Shown here piece by piece: positions 1-7,447 of a DNA stretch of 64,000 nt. The stretch is from the NCBI GenBank assembly GCA_963765875.1, contig CAVXYK010000020.1:62001-126000 (forward strand), read 5' to 3'. Each line of letters starts with the position of its first letter. Within the stretch, counting starts at the first letter, position 1. The DNA comes from JAWKOK01 sp963765875. Its GTDB lineage: Bacteria; Chloroflexota; Anaerolineae; Caldilineales; Caldilineaceae. The position numbers were made by a program, and so were the translations under genes. Under the pieces are notes generated by a model. It was not told where the DNA came from. It saw nothing but the letters and a program-made list of their open reading frames with translations, and did not search any database.

Positions 1-114
1 TTTGTTATACTCTATAGTGAAAGTATCACCCTTGGATGTAGTAGATGCGCTACGTTCTATTTGCGTATCGTGCGCCAAGCCACCCACCCACCAGCACTTG
101 GAGCAGACTTGAAT

Positions 115-1425
115 ATGTCAGACATTGAGCAGTTCAGGCCGATGGCGGAGGAAGATCCGCAGCCGGAAAGCGCTGATCAAGTAGCCGATCTTGAGATGTT
201 TGAGCGCTACCTCGAAGAAGACTTGGACATGGATATCCCTACGCGTGGGGATCTTCGCCAAGGTAACATCGTCGAGATGCGGGGCAACGAGATCTTGGTG
301 AACGTTGGGAGTAAACGCGATGGCGTTGTACCCCAGTCCGACCTGGCGCGCCTGGAACCCGAAATCGTCAAGGCCCTGCATATAGGCCAAATAGTTGACG
401 TTGTCGTCAGTCGTCAGCCCGACGATGAAGGCATCTTTTTGCTGAGCATGGCAGAAGCCGAGCAGCAGAAAGATCGGCTCATGGCCCAGGAACTGCTGGA
501 AAATGGTGAAATCACCGTCCATCGTGTTATCGGCTATAACAAGGGCGGTCTTACGGTTGAGTTCAACCAACTGCGCGGATTTGTCCCCGCGTCGCATGTT
601 GTTGATATGCCGCGTAATCTGAACGAAGATCAGCGCCGCGAACAGTTCGAGAAACGCGTTAACCAAGAGATGAATCTCAAGGTTATCGAAGTTGAACGGC
701 GACGGCGACGTCTGGTGATGTCGCAGATGCTTGCTGAACGCGAGATTCGCGATGCCATGAAGGAGAAGCTTTTCGAGACGCTGGCAGTTGGCGATATTAT
801 CGAAGGCGAAGTGCGAAGCATTCGCCCCTTCGGCGCCTTTGTGGACATCGGTGGCGCAGACGGCCTGCTGCATGTCAGTGAAATTGACTGGGCTCCCGTC
901 AACCATCCACGCGACGTATTGCAGGTTGGCGATATGACCAAGGTAGAGGTCATTCGTCTCGATCCGGAAAACCATCGCATCGCCTTGAGCCGCAAGCGGG
1001 TGCTGCCTAATCCTTGGGATGACATCGGTGATCGATATGTCCCGAGTACAATCGTGCCGATTACCATCACACGGGTCGTTGACTTTGGTGCATTTGCCCA
1101 ACTAGAGCCGGGTGTTGAAGGGCTCATCCATATCAGTGAGTTGGCTGATATCGCTGTGGCAGAACCGCTGAAGTCCGTCAAACGTGGAGACGAGATCGAA
1201 GTAAAGATCTTGCGTGTCGATCAGCAGCGCCAACGCATTGGCCTGAGCCGACGACAGGCTTTGCAGGATATGGGTATAACGGACCCGGCACTGAAGGTCA
1301 ATGATGATGCGGAGCAAGAAGTGACCTGGGTTGTGGGGCCGGCTGAGGGTGAGTCGGATGAGAGCGAAAAAGAAGACGAGGCCGGCGTTGCCGATCGCGG
1401 CAGCGAGGACGATTCTGAAGAGTAG
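115..1425 (+). CDS. rpsA: S1 RNA-binding domain protein (ribosomal protein S1-like)
   Basis: The product has 436 residues and four S1/OB-fold repeats at about 46-115, 130-205, 224-295 and 308-380. The third and fourth carry the typical FGAFVDIGG...GLLHVSEI and FGAFAQL...GLIHISEL cores. An acidic tail follows from about 400. S1 proteins bind single-stranded mRNA and help place it on the 30S subunit; the four-repeat form is usual outside Proteobacteria. I chose the ATG at 115 because a GGAG lies about 11 bases upstream and the upstream GTG/TTG extension looks unlike protein. rpsU and infA follow on the same strand. A YbxF-like or general S1-domain role cannot be excluded. Confidence 0.85.
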   Translation: MSDIEQFRPMAEEDPQPESADQVADLEMFERYLEEDLDMDIPTRGDLRQGNIVEMRGNEILVNVGSKRDGVVPQSDLARLEPEIVKALHIGQIVDVVVSRQPDDEGIFLLSMAEAEQQKDRLMAQELLENGEITVHRVIGYNKGGLTVEFNQLRGFVPASHVVDMPRNLNEDQRREQFEKRVNQEMNLKVIEVERRRRRLVMSQMLAEREIRDAMKEKLFETLAVGDIIEGEVRSIRPFGAFVDIGGADGLLHVSEIDWAPVNHPRDVLQVGDMTKVEVIRLDPENHRIALSRKRVLPNPWDDIGDRYVPSTIVPITITRVVDFGAFAQLEPGVEGLIHISELADIAVAEPLKSVKRGDEIEVKILRVDQQRQRIGLSRRQALQDMGITDPALKVNDDAEQEVTWVVGPAEGESDESEKEDEAGVADRGSEDDSEE

Positions 1426-1445
1426 GAACGGGCAAGACGTAATTC

Positions 1446-1475
1446 TTGCCACTTTCCTTGTCCGTGCTGTATAAT
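1446..1475 (+). promoter_or_regulatory. Sigma70-type promoter upstream of rpsU
   Basis: TTGCCA at 1446-1451 and a perfect TATAAT at 1470-1475 are separated by 18 bases. The site follows the S1 gene and points at rpsU. It overlaps a small GGCAAGA/TCTTGCC hairpin at 1431-1450, which could end the S1 transcript. Confidence 0.5.
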
Positions 1476-1498
1476 TAAATGCTGTTAGCTCGAATGTT

Positions 1499-1545
1499 AC
1501 AGACCTGTCAGCGCAAGAGTGACTAGACGCCCTGGCAGGTTCTGT
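1499..1545 (+). promoter_or_regulatory. Leader stem-loop of rpsU
   Basis: ACAGACCTGTCAG (1499-1511) pairs with CTGGCAGGTTCTGT (1532-1545) with one mismatch and one bulge. It lies downstream of the putative promoter, so it would form in the rpsU 5' leader. It may be a regulatory leader structure or a weak terminator; there is no long T run. Confidence 0.3.
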
Positions 1546-1664
1546 TTGCATGGTTGTTGAGTGATTTTGATTGAGGAACAACAGTCACCGGATCAAAGGT
1601 GAATACCTCTTCAAGCCTCTTCCATCGTGCTTGAAATATACGCCGCGATAAGGAGGTGAACACT

Positions 1665-1856
1665 ATGAGCGTAGAATTGCGACCTGGTGAATCTCAGGAA
1701 GGTCTGCTGAAACGATTTCGAAAGTCAGTAGCAGAAGCCCGGATTCTCCCTATCGTCCGACAGAAACGATGGTTCACATCGAAAAGCGAAGTTCGCCGAA
1801 TTAAGCGACAGAAGGCGATCCGCAAGGCCCGACGTACGCCGCGTTACACGAAGTGA
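1665..1856 (+). CDS. rpsU: 30S ribosomal protein bS21
   Basis: This is a 63-residue, strongly basic protein with the bS21 layout: a short N-terminal strand, the ESxExxLKRFRKSV-type helix near residues 10-22, and a Lys/Arg-rich C-terminus. bS21 sits near the 3' end of 16S rRNA on the 30S subunit and helps initiation. A perfect AGGAGGTG at 1651-1658 fixes the start at ATG 1665; the GTG at 1656 is part of the Shine-Dalgarno. The neighbours, an S1-like gene and infA, are also translation-initiation factors. Confidence 0.93.
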   Translation: MSVELRPGESQEGLLKRFRKSVAEARILPIVRQKRWFTSKSEVRRIKRQKAIRKARRTPRYTK

Positions 1857-1949
1857 CTTTGAGCCGATAGTGGCTCACAGCAGACTGCGTAGCTGTACAT
1901 CTGGATGAAGTTGATCGAAAGTATTGAAGGGATTCCAAACTGGAGTTTT

Positions 1950-2168
1950 ATGGCTGAAGAAGCTATCGTACTTGAAGGAAAAATCGTTGATACGTTGCCC
2001 AATGCGATGTTCCGTGTGGAACTAGAGAATGGGCATACAGTGTTGGCCTATTTGTCCGGCAAGATGCGCAAATACTATATTCGTGTGTTGCTGGGGGATC
2101 GAGTCAAGGTCGAGATGAGTCCCTATGACTTGACACGTGGGCGAATCACCTACCGGTATCGAAATTAG
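1950..2168 (+). CDS. infA: Translation initiation factor IF-1
   Basis: From the ATG at 1950 the protein has 72 residues, the usual IF-1 length, and is a single OB fold: EGKIVDTLPNAMFRVELENG, AYLSGKMRKYYIRVLLGDRV, and a terminal GRITYRYR. IF-1 binds the ribosomal A site and acts with IF-2 and IF-3 during initiation. An upstream in-frame ATG (1905) would add 15 unrelated residues; GGAG at 1942-1945 favours 1950. The gene follows rpsU and ends before a strong palindromic terminator. Confidence 0.95.
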   Translation: MAEEAIVLEGKIVDTLPNAMFRVELENGHTVLAYLSGKMRKYYIRVLLGDRVKVEMSPYDLTRGRITYRYRN

Positions 2169-2285
2169 GAACTGAGATAGCAGCAGTGCCGATCGGTTGG
2201 TTTGATTGGCATCAGCGCAGGCAATGGTGCTGTCCTGAACAGTAGGTGACTACTTTGCCGCGCTACGCTAGCTGTATGGAATATT

Positions 2286-2325
2286 AAAAAAGTGGTGGAC
2301 GGGTTAACCCGTCCACCACTTTTTT
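2286..2325. terminator. Bidirectional rho-independent terminator
   Basis: A perfect 40-base palindrome has 17 bp of GC-rich stem around TTAA, an A6 run on its left and a T6 run on its right. It lies between the convergent infA and Nudix genes and can end transcription from both sides. Confidence 0.9.
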
Positions 2326-2332
2326 GTGTTTG

Positions 2333-2746
2333 TTATAGCTCGTCCAGTGCCCGGCGAACAGCATCCTGTTCTGCTTGGTAAGTAAGTTCTTCAAGAACCG
2401 AGCCTACTGACGCCCATCGGACAGTGAACTGGGCGGCATCTTTGGGATTTCGCTCACACTGGCGTTCGCTGCGCAAGCGCATCAGAAAATAGTGTTCGTT
2501 ACGGATATAGTGATGGCCCTTGTAGTCGAACTCAACGACTTGAGCGCCAAGATCAGCGACGATCTCGAGATCGTCGTAGCCTGCCTCTTCGGCCGTCTCA
2601 CGTAGGGCGGCCACGTCTGGTGATTCGCCGTCCTCAATATGCCCCTTTGGTAGGCGTACTTCATTGCGGCTAGGGCGGTCCAACAGCATGACTTTGTCTT
2701 CATGTACAACGACTCCGCCCGCAGAGCGATATCGACGTGTAGCCAC
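2333..2746 (-). CDS. Nudix hydrolase
   Basis: The protein has 137 residues. The Nudix box begins GHIEDGE (about 35-41) and ends RETAEEAGY, matching GX5EX7REUXEEXGU. Such enzymes hydrolyse nucleoside diphosphate-linked compounds using divalent metal bound by the REXXEE glutamates. The N-terminal RYRSAGGVVVHEDKVMLL and FDYKGHHYIRNEHYFL resemble small Nudix enzymes of the Ap4A-hydrolase/MutT type; the substrate cannot be told from sequence. It lies 35 bases downstream of the dtxR-like gene on the same strand and may be co-transcribed with it. Confidence 0.88.
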   Translation of the reverse strand: MATRRYRSAGGVVVHEDKVMLLDRPSRNEVRLPKGHIEDGESPDVAALRETAEEAGYDDLEIVADLGAQVVEFDYKGHHYIRNEHYFLMRLRSERQCERNPKDAAQFTVRWASVGSVLEELTYQAEQDAVRRALDEL

Positions 2747-2781
2747 TTATCTTTCCCATCCTTCTGCTAACTTCTCTGCTG

Positions 2782-3549
2782 CTACCCTGATTGCAATGAC
2801 GACTTCTTCTGGCCCGTCTCAAGCTCAGGCTCGCCCGGCGACAGCACGAAAAGCTGATCGGCCAGCTCGCTCCCGAGGATCTTCGTCGATTCTGTATGTT
2901 GACCGACTTGAGCGCCGTTCGAGGGATGGCTCCTATTCTCGACCTGCAACGTGATCGGCCCGTTGAATGGCGCGCGATCGATTAACTTGATCTTGGAACC
3001 GGGCACTAGATTCAGTTGTCCAAGATAGCGCAGCACGCTCGCATCGTTTGTGCCCACGCGTCGCAGCAGAGCTTGCTGACCGGGTTCCAGCTGGACGACA
3101 GGCAATAGGTCTTCATCGGGCAATTTTCCATCTTTGCACGGAATCGGATCGCCGTGCGGGCAATGGGTCGGGAAGTTGCAGAGTTCATCCATGCGATCTT
3201 CGAAGGCGATACTGATGGAATGCTCCATCCGATGTGCCTCGGCCGCAACCTGATCCCATGTGAAGCCCATCACTTCGACCAGGAAAACCTCGAGCAGCCG
3301 TTGGCGACGGACCAGCTGCAGGGCAGCCAAGCGGCCTTGCTCGCATAGAATAATCCCCATTGCCGTGGACCGCTGGACAAAGCCCGACTCATCCAAGCGC
3401 TTCAACATGCTGCTGGCCGCAGCCGGCGTTACATGCATCGTTTCTGCCAGCGCCGAGGTAGTCACCTTTTTGTCGCCATTGCTCAGTTTGTAGATCGCGG
3501 CAAGATATTCATACATGCCATCGGTCGTTAGGCCACAGAAGGTCAGCAT
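2782..3549 (-). CDS. DtxR/MntR-family metal-dependent transcriptional regulator
   Basis: The 255-residue protein has an N-terminal winged helix (YEYLAAIYKLS, then TSALAETMHVTPAAASSMLKRL), a metal-binding dimerisation domain (AHRMEHSISIAFEDRMDEL, then HCPHGDPIP), and a C-terminal FeoA/SH3-like domain from about residue 160. DtxR/IdeR/MntR proteins repress metal-uptake genes when loaded with Fe(II) or Mn(II). The His, Glu and Asp ligands of the primary site are visible, but iron or manganese specificity cannot be assigned. An alternative start is ATG 3516, just before YEYLAAIY. The gene is divergent from rsmG, with an AT-rich control region between them. Confidence 0.88.
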   Translation of the reverse strand: MLTFCGLTTDGMYEYLAAIYKLSNGDKKVTTSALAETMHVTPAAASSMLKRLDESGFVQRSTAMGIILCEQGRLAALQLVRRQRLLEVFLVEVMGFTWDQVAAEAHRMEHSISIAFEDRMDELCNFPTHCPHGDPIPCKDGKLPDEDLLPVVQLEPGQQALLRRVGTNDASVLRYLGQLNLVPGSKIKLIDRAPFNGPITLQVENRSHPSNGAQVGQHTESTKILGSELADQLFVLSPGEPELETGQKKSSLQSG

Positions 3550-3602
3550 AGATCTAAGCTCAAATCGAGATATTCAAAACGATTCAAAAGCCCAATGAAT
3601 TT

Positions 3603-3620
3603 TTCTGAATCTGATCAGAA
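3603..3620. promoter_or_regulatory. Candidate operator between dtxR-like gene and rsmG
   Basis: TTCTGA (3603-3608) and TCAGAA (3615-3620) form an inverted repeat with 6 bases between them; the core TCTGATCAGA (3610-3619) is itself palindromic. Its position 55-70 bases before the dtxR-like start would suit autoregulation. This is an inference from symmetry only. Confidence 0.3.
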
Positions 3621-3704
3621 TTATTCCAGTTAATTATATGCTCGACCCCCATAGGCTGTCAATCGGACGTGCCGCAGATGTCAAGTCATGATAGAATCAT
3701 TATC

Positions 3705-4511
3705 ATGAATGAACCTGAGACGAGAGACCCATCTGCTGATAGCCTGGTGACGAATTTTGTCTTCTCACCGGACAAATATCAACTGCGTTTGCAGGACGGC
3801 TGTGCAGAGTTTGGTATTGACCTTTCAGTGGATCAGTTGGCCCAGTTTGAGCGCTACTATCGCGAGTTGGTGGCTTGGAACCGTCGTTTCAACTTGACGG
3901 CCATCACCGCCTATGATGATGTCCAGATCAAGCATTTTCTGGATTGCGTTGCGGGCTGGCCCCTGGTTGCCACCGAACTCAATCTGGCCACTCCGCTGTC
4001 GCAGCCTCTAAAAATGGTCGATGTGGGGGCGGGCGCAGGGTTTCCTGGTCTGCCGCTCAAGATCGCTGTGCCTGAGATCGATTTGACGTTGATCGATGGG
4101 ACCGGCAAGAAGATCACATTTCTTAAGCATGTGACTGAGTCTTTGGGGCTTGAAAACGTGCATATGGTTCAGGGGCGGGCAGAGGAACTCGGACGTCAAG
4201 ATAGATTTCGGGGTCAGTTTGATCTGGTGACGGCACGTGCAGTTGCACCGCTTAATACCCTGGTCGAATACCTACTGCCGCTTGTGCGTATGAGCGGCAT
4301 AGCCGTCATCTTCAAAGGCAGCAGCGCACCGCAGGAGTTCATGGATGCGCGCAAAGCCATTGAGACGCTGGGCGGAGAAACGCTGCGTTTGGCCCCTGTC
4401 CAAGTGCCGTTTTTGGATGCAGCTCGTTTCATCCTGCTAATAAAGAAGGTCCGGCGTACGCCGGACCAGTATCCTCGTGGACAAGGCCTTGCTCGAAAAC
4501 AGCCTCTGTAG
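3705..4511 (+). CDS. rsmG: 16S rRNA (guanine-N7) methyltransferase RsmG
   Basis: The product has 268 residues from ATG 3705. It shows the RsmG N-terminal helix (YYRELVAWNRRFNLTAI, about 51-67) and the SAM-binding loop VDVGAGAGFPGLPLKI (105-120), followed by LIDGTGKKITFL. RsmG methylates N7 of G527 in the 530 loop of 16S rRNA. Starts at 3669 or 3678 are possible, but no clear Shine-Dalgarno separates them. The C-terminal PRGQGLARKQPL is the family's usual ending. The gene converges on rex with a 21-base gap. Confidence 0.94.
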   Translation: MNEPETRDPSADSLVTNFVFSPDKYQLRLQDGCAEFGIDLSVDQLAQFERYYRELVAWNRRFNLTAITAYDDVQIKHFLDCVAGWPLVATELNLATPLSQPLKMVDVGAGAGFPGLPLKIAVPEIDLTLIDGTGKKITFLKHVTESLGLENVHMVQGRAEELGRQDRFRGQFDLVTARAVAPLNTLVEYLLPLVRMSGIAVIFKGSSAPQEFMDARKAIETLGGETLRLAPVQVPFLDAARFILLIKKVRRTPDQYPRGQGLARKQPL

Positions 4512-4532
4512 TTTCTGGGTTGACAGCTCGCG

Positions 4533-5213
4533 CTATTCCTCCAGGCAACGCTGTTCCAGATAAAACGTCATGTGCTGAAAATGAATCACTGGATCAATGT
4601 ACTCAACGCGAATGTGCTTGGGTATGTTCAGCGTGATTGGCGCATAGCAAAGGATGCTCTTGATGCCAACCTCGATCAGTCTGTCTGCAACCGCTTGAGC
4701 CGCTTCGGCCGGCACGGCCATGATCGCAATCTGACACTGATATTTTTGCACATAATCGTTCACCTTTTCGATCGGCTCGACGAAAAGCGATCCTATGGTG
4801 GTGCCGATCTTGTCAGCACTGCTGTCAAAGACGCCAACGATGTGAAAACCTCGATTTTCAAAGCCGTCGTAGCTGGCAAGCGCATGGCCCAGATAGCCGG
4901 CCCCAATCATCACCACCGGCCAGACACAGTCCACCTTCAGAATCTTCTCAAGCTGTCGACAGAGAAAGGCGATATTGTATCCAGTCCCTTGTTTGCCGAA
5001 CTCGCCAAAGTGGCTCAGGTCCTTGCGGATCTGGGCGGAACTGATTCCCAGATGCTCTCCCAATTCCTGACTGGAGGTCACTTCCTGCCCCTGCTGCATC
5101 AACCGTTTCAAGGTGCGTAGGTAGATTGGCAGACGACCAATTACGATGTCGGGGATGCTGCCTTTTTCGGCCAGGCTCTTTGATTGCGAAACGTTTTTAG
5201 CGCTCATGGACAT
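4533..5213 (-). CDS. rex: Redox-sensing transcriptional repressor Rex
   Basis: The 226-residue protein has the Rex winged helix (LPIYLRTLKRL, then SSAQIRKDLSHFGEFGKQG at about 58-76) and a Rossmann domain with GAGYLG at 104-109. Rex dimers bind DNA when NAD+ is high and release it when NADH rises, controlling fermentative, respiratory and often hydrogenase genes. A good Rex operator lies 118 bases upstream (5331-5348), which suggests autoregulation. Confidence 0.95.
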   Translation of the reverse strand: MSMSAKNVSQSKSLAEKGSIPDIVIGRLPIYLRTLKRLMQQGQEVTSSQELGEHLGISSAQIRKDLSHFGEFGKQGTGYNIAFLCRQLEKILKVDCVWPVVMIGAGYLGHALASYDGFENRGFHIVGVFDSSADKIGTTIGSLFVEPIEKVNDYVQKYQCQIAIMAVPAEAAQAVADRLIEVGIKSILCYAPITLNIPKHIRVEYIDPVIHFQHMTFYLEQRCLEE

Positions 5214-5571
5214 CGTATCCGATGCTGTGATCGTTTTTAATTCCGGTTGGTCAAAGCGAGAAAAAGTGAGGTGAATCTACTACTGATTTTAAGATGATTA
5301 TGACGAATCGGGTACACCTCATCAGTATATTTGTGTATTTTAGCACAAGCAATGGCGGGTTGCCAAGCGAAAATCAGAGATCTTGTACAATCAATACCGA
5401 CTGGGTCGAATTCATCCAGCGTCGGGGAGAACAAACTATACGAAGCAGGGTGCATACAGAATTCTCCCAGTTGCAAATGCCTCTGATCTCAGTACAATAC
5501 CAGGCAGGATTCAATGATTTGTGATGCAGATAGTTACAGGTATCCAATAAATAGCAAGGTTGTCAACCAAT
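5214..5571. promoter_or_regulatory. Divergent control region of rex and the Lrp-ligand-domain gene
   Basis: About 360 AT-rich bases separate the two divergent genes. I see one strong site, the Rex operator at 5331-5348. The short reading frames on both strands look random. Confidence 0.6.
5331..5348. promoter_or_regulatory. Rex operator (TTGTG-N8-CACAA)
   Basis: TTGTGTATTTTAGCACAA is an 18-base site whose 5-base ends are exact inverted repeats with an AT-rich centre. This matches the known Rex consensus TTGTGAA-N4-TTCACAA in length and outer bases. It lies between rex and the gene at 5572. Confidence 0.75.
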
Positions 5572-6291
5572 ATGAAACATCAATCTGAAGCAAAAAATCG
5601 GCAGAACGGTGAACAAGAGAGCGGTCAACCGATTTTGGCCTTTATCGATGCAGATATCGTTAGTGGCAAGGATGAGATTGCCAGCGAAGAATTGCTCGAC
5701 AATTTGCGTCGCCACAGCGGCAATGCTGTGTCGCCCCTTTGGGTGAACTGGCTACGTCAGCGCGCCGATCTTCGCTTTGCCTGTCTTGTGCATGACCTGT
5801 CTGATTTCAATGATTTTATGTTGGATGTTGTGCGCAATGTAGATGGCGTGCGTGAAACACGCACGATGCTTAGCTTCGGCGGGCGCGCTGATCTGGATAT
5901 GCTTCTCGACTTGGAGATGGAGGTCAGTCCAAGCAGCCAGCTTGTGGCCTCCAGCGTACTGATTGACGTTCGTCCCGGCATGGATCGCCAATGTTTTCAG
6001 GCACTGTTGGACCTGCCTACTCATGCCGACGTGCGCCGGGTATGGCTGCTAAACTGTTACCATAGCGACGACGCAGATCTAATGTTATTGCTGATGGGAA
6101 AGAACATCGCTGCATTGACCGGCTATGTGATGAGTTGGGTGCGTACAACACCGGGCGTCGTTGACACTGAAATGAGCACTGTATTGGATTGGCGCTGGCT
6201 GGCCAGCCCGGAGGATATTGTCGAGCTCTGTGAGTTGTTTTTCACCCACAATTACCGCGGCCAATATCGAACCGATTCCCGCAGCTGGTGA
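5572..6291 (+). CDS. Tandem Lrp/AsnC-type ligand-binding domain protein without HTH
   Basis: The product has 239 residues. Two segments (about 61-100, with DLRFACLVHDLSDFNDFMLDV and GVRETRTMLSFGG; and about 155-215, with VWLLNCY...TTPGVVDTEMSTVLDWRWL) have the beta-alpha-beta-beta-alpha-beta pattern and the xxxGVxxTxTxxxL end of Lrp/AsnC (RAM/ACT-like) ligand-binding domains. There is no helix-turn-helix. Stand-alone domains of this kind may bind amino acids or regulate partners. I chose ATG 5572, with AAGG about 12 bases upstream; a TTG at 5560 is possible. The sharing of a control region with rex is notable. Confidence 0.6.
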   Translation: MKHQSEAKNRQNGEQESGQPILAFIDADIVSGKDEIASEELLDNLRRHSGNAVSPLWVNWLRQRADLRFACLVHDLSDFNDFMLDVVRNVDGVRETRTMLSFGGRADLDMLLDLEMEVSPSSQLVASSVLIDVRPGMDRQCFQALLDLPTHADVRRVWLLNCYHSDDADLMLLLMGKNIAALTGYVMSWVRTTPGVVDTEMSTVLDWRWLASPEDIVELCELFFTHNYRGQYRTDSRSW

Positions 6292-6304
6292 CCGGAACCG
6301 GCAG

Positions 6305-6928
6305 TCAGATTGAGTCGGCCACAAAGCGGTGGATGATCGAGCGGTATCGCCCCCAATCTCGCCACTTTGGATCAACGGCTGCGATATTTTCCAGATAGTC
6401 CGCGACCGAATTCAGCTCACTCCGCGATTGCCAGCGCCAGTCGGCAATCATCTCGTCTGGATCCTGTGGCTCCAAAACAGCTCCCCTAGGCATTCGCACC
6501 AGAAATGGATAGGTGGCAAAACTGATGTCGCCAAGGTCCTTATGTTGAAAGCAATAGCTGACGACGCCCAGCAAGCGCTCAACCTGCACCTGGGTATCTT
6601 CCAAACCAGTCTCTAGCCCCGTCTCCTCGAAAATCTCGCGCTCCAGCGTATCGAACACGCTGTCACCCCGATGGATACCGCCCGTAGGCAGTCGAAAGGC
6701 GCCTTCGGGGTAGATGGTCTTGATGTGCAGCAGCAGGCCATCAGCAGGGTCCCCTTGATGCATCACATAGCATATCTCTGCCCGCCGCGGATCGTTGGTC
6801 AGCTGCTGTTGCGGACCGCTGAGAAACGGGTGGTCTACGATGAGTTCATGATGTTCACGCGCAAGAAGGCCCCACTCTGCATCTAGTGTGGCGAGTTCGG
6901 CCCTGTCCACGGCGTCCGAGAGATCCAA
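6305..6928 (-). CDS. Nudix hydrolase, longer type
   Basis: The protein has 207 residues. The Nudix box at about 82-104 begins GGIHRGDSVF and ends REIFEETGL; it fits GX5EX7REUXEEXGU except that the first Glu is Asp, and the metal-binding REXXEE core is intact. The upstream segment EICYVMHQGDPADGLLLHIKT is the usual lead-in strand. The substrate is unknown. Its stop lies 13 bases from the stop of the convergent Lrp-ligand-domain gene. Its promoter region abuts the inverted-repeat element at 6955-7440. Confidence 0.8.
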   Translation of the reverse strand: MDLSDAVDRAELATLDAEWGLLAREHHELIVDHPFLSGPQQQLTNDPRRAEICYVMHQGDPADGLLLHIKTIYPEGAFRLPTGGIHRGDSVFDTLEREIFEETGLETGLEDTQVQVERLLGVVSYCFQHKDLGDISFATYPFLVRMPRGAVLEPQDPDEMIADWRWQSRSELNSVADYLENIAAVDPKWRDWGRYRSIIHRFVADSI

Positions 6929-6954
6929 GATGTTGTCCGTTTCTGGTGGGTAAT

Positions 6955-7440
6955 ACGTGCTGCGTACTGCGTAAGGAAATAATCGCTCTCTCGGATCTTA
7001 GGCCGTTCCAGAGAAATAGATGCCCCGGCGCAAGTCTCCGACACGGCCCGCAAAGGGGATATCCAGGCCGGACTTTAACTGGGCCGTGTCGGGGACTTTG
7101 GGAGAGTCATTCCCCTGGATTGTCCTTAGGGGGAACACCGCTGGCTTCAGCCGCTACCGAATGTGTCAACCCCCCGAGATCCTGTTGAACCTGAATAATT
7201 GCCCCAAAGTGCCGGAGTGCTTGTCTTTCGGGAACGGTGCAAGATCTCGCGCAACACAGCATTACGGCGGCCAGATCGCGCCAGACCTTGAAGTGACCAA
7301 TGCCGAAACCACTCACCCAATGAGACCTTAGGCCGTTCAAAGAAATCAAATCCCTATTTGACGGCCTGCAAGCCGCTGCGCAAGCATTATCAAACAGGGA
7401 TTCAATTTCTTGCAGCGGCCTTACGCAGTACGCAGCACGT
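6955..7440. mobile_element. MITE-like noncoding element with 22-bp terminal inverted repeats
   Basis: A 22-base sequence at 6955-6976 (ACGTGCTGCGTACTGCGTAA plus GG) reappears as its exact reverse complement at 7419-7440. Inside are further foldbacks: 7033-7049 with 7081-7097 (16 of 17 pairs), and 7328-7361 with 7390-7423 (imperfect). TTAGGCCGTTC...AGAAAT occurs as a direct repeat near 6998 and 7328. No convincing protein is encoded and no target-site duplication is obvious. It sits between the 3' end of a dppC-like gene and the second Nudix gene. Confidence 0.6.
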
Positions 7441-7447
7441 TTTAGTT

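Noticed and set aside
118..1101. A 327-codon minus-strand frame opposite the S1 gene
   Set aside because: It is antisense to a clear S1 protein whose codon pattern explains it; the translation has no family features.
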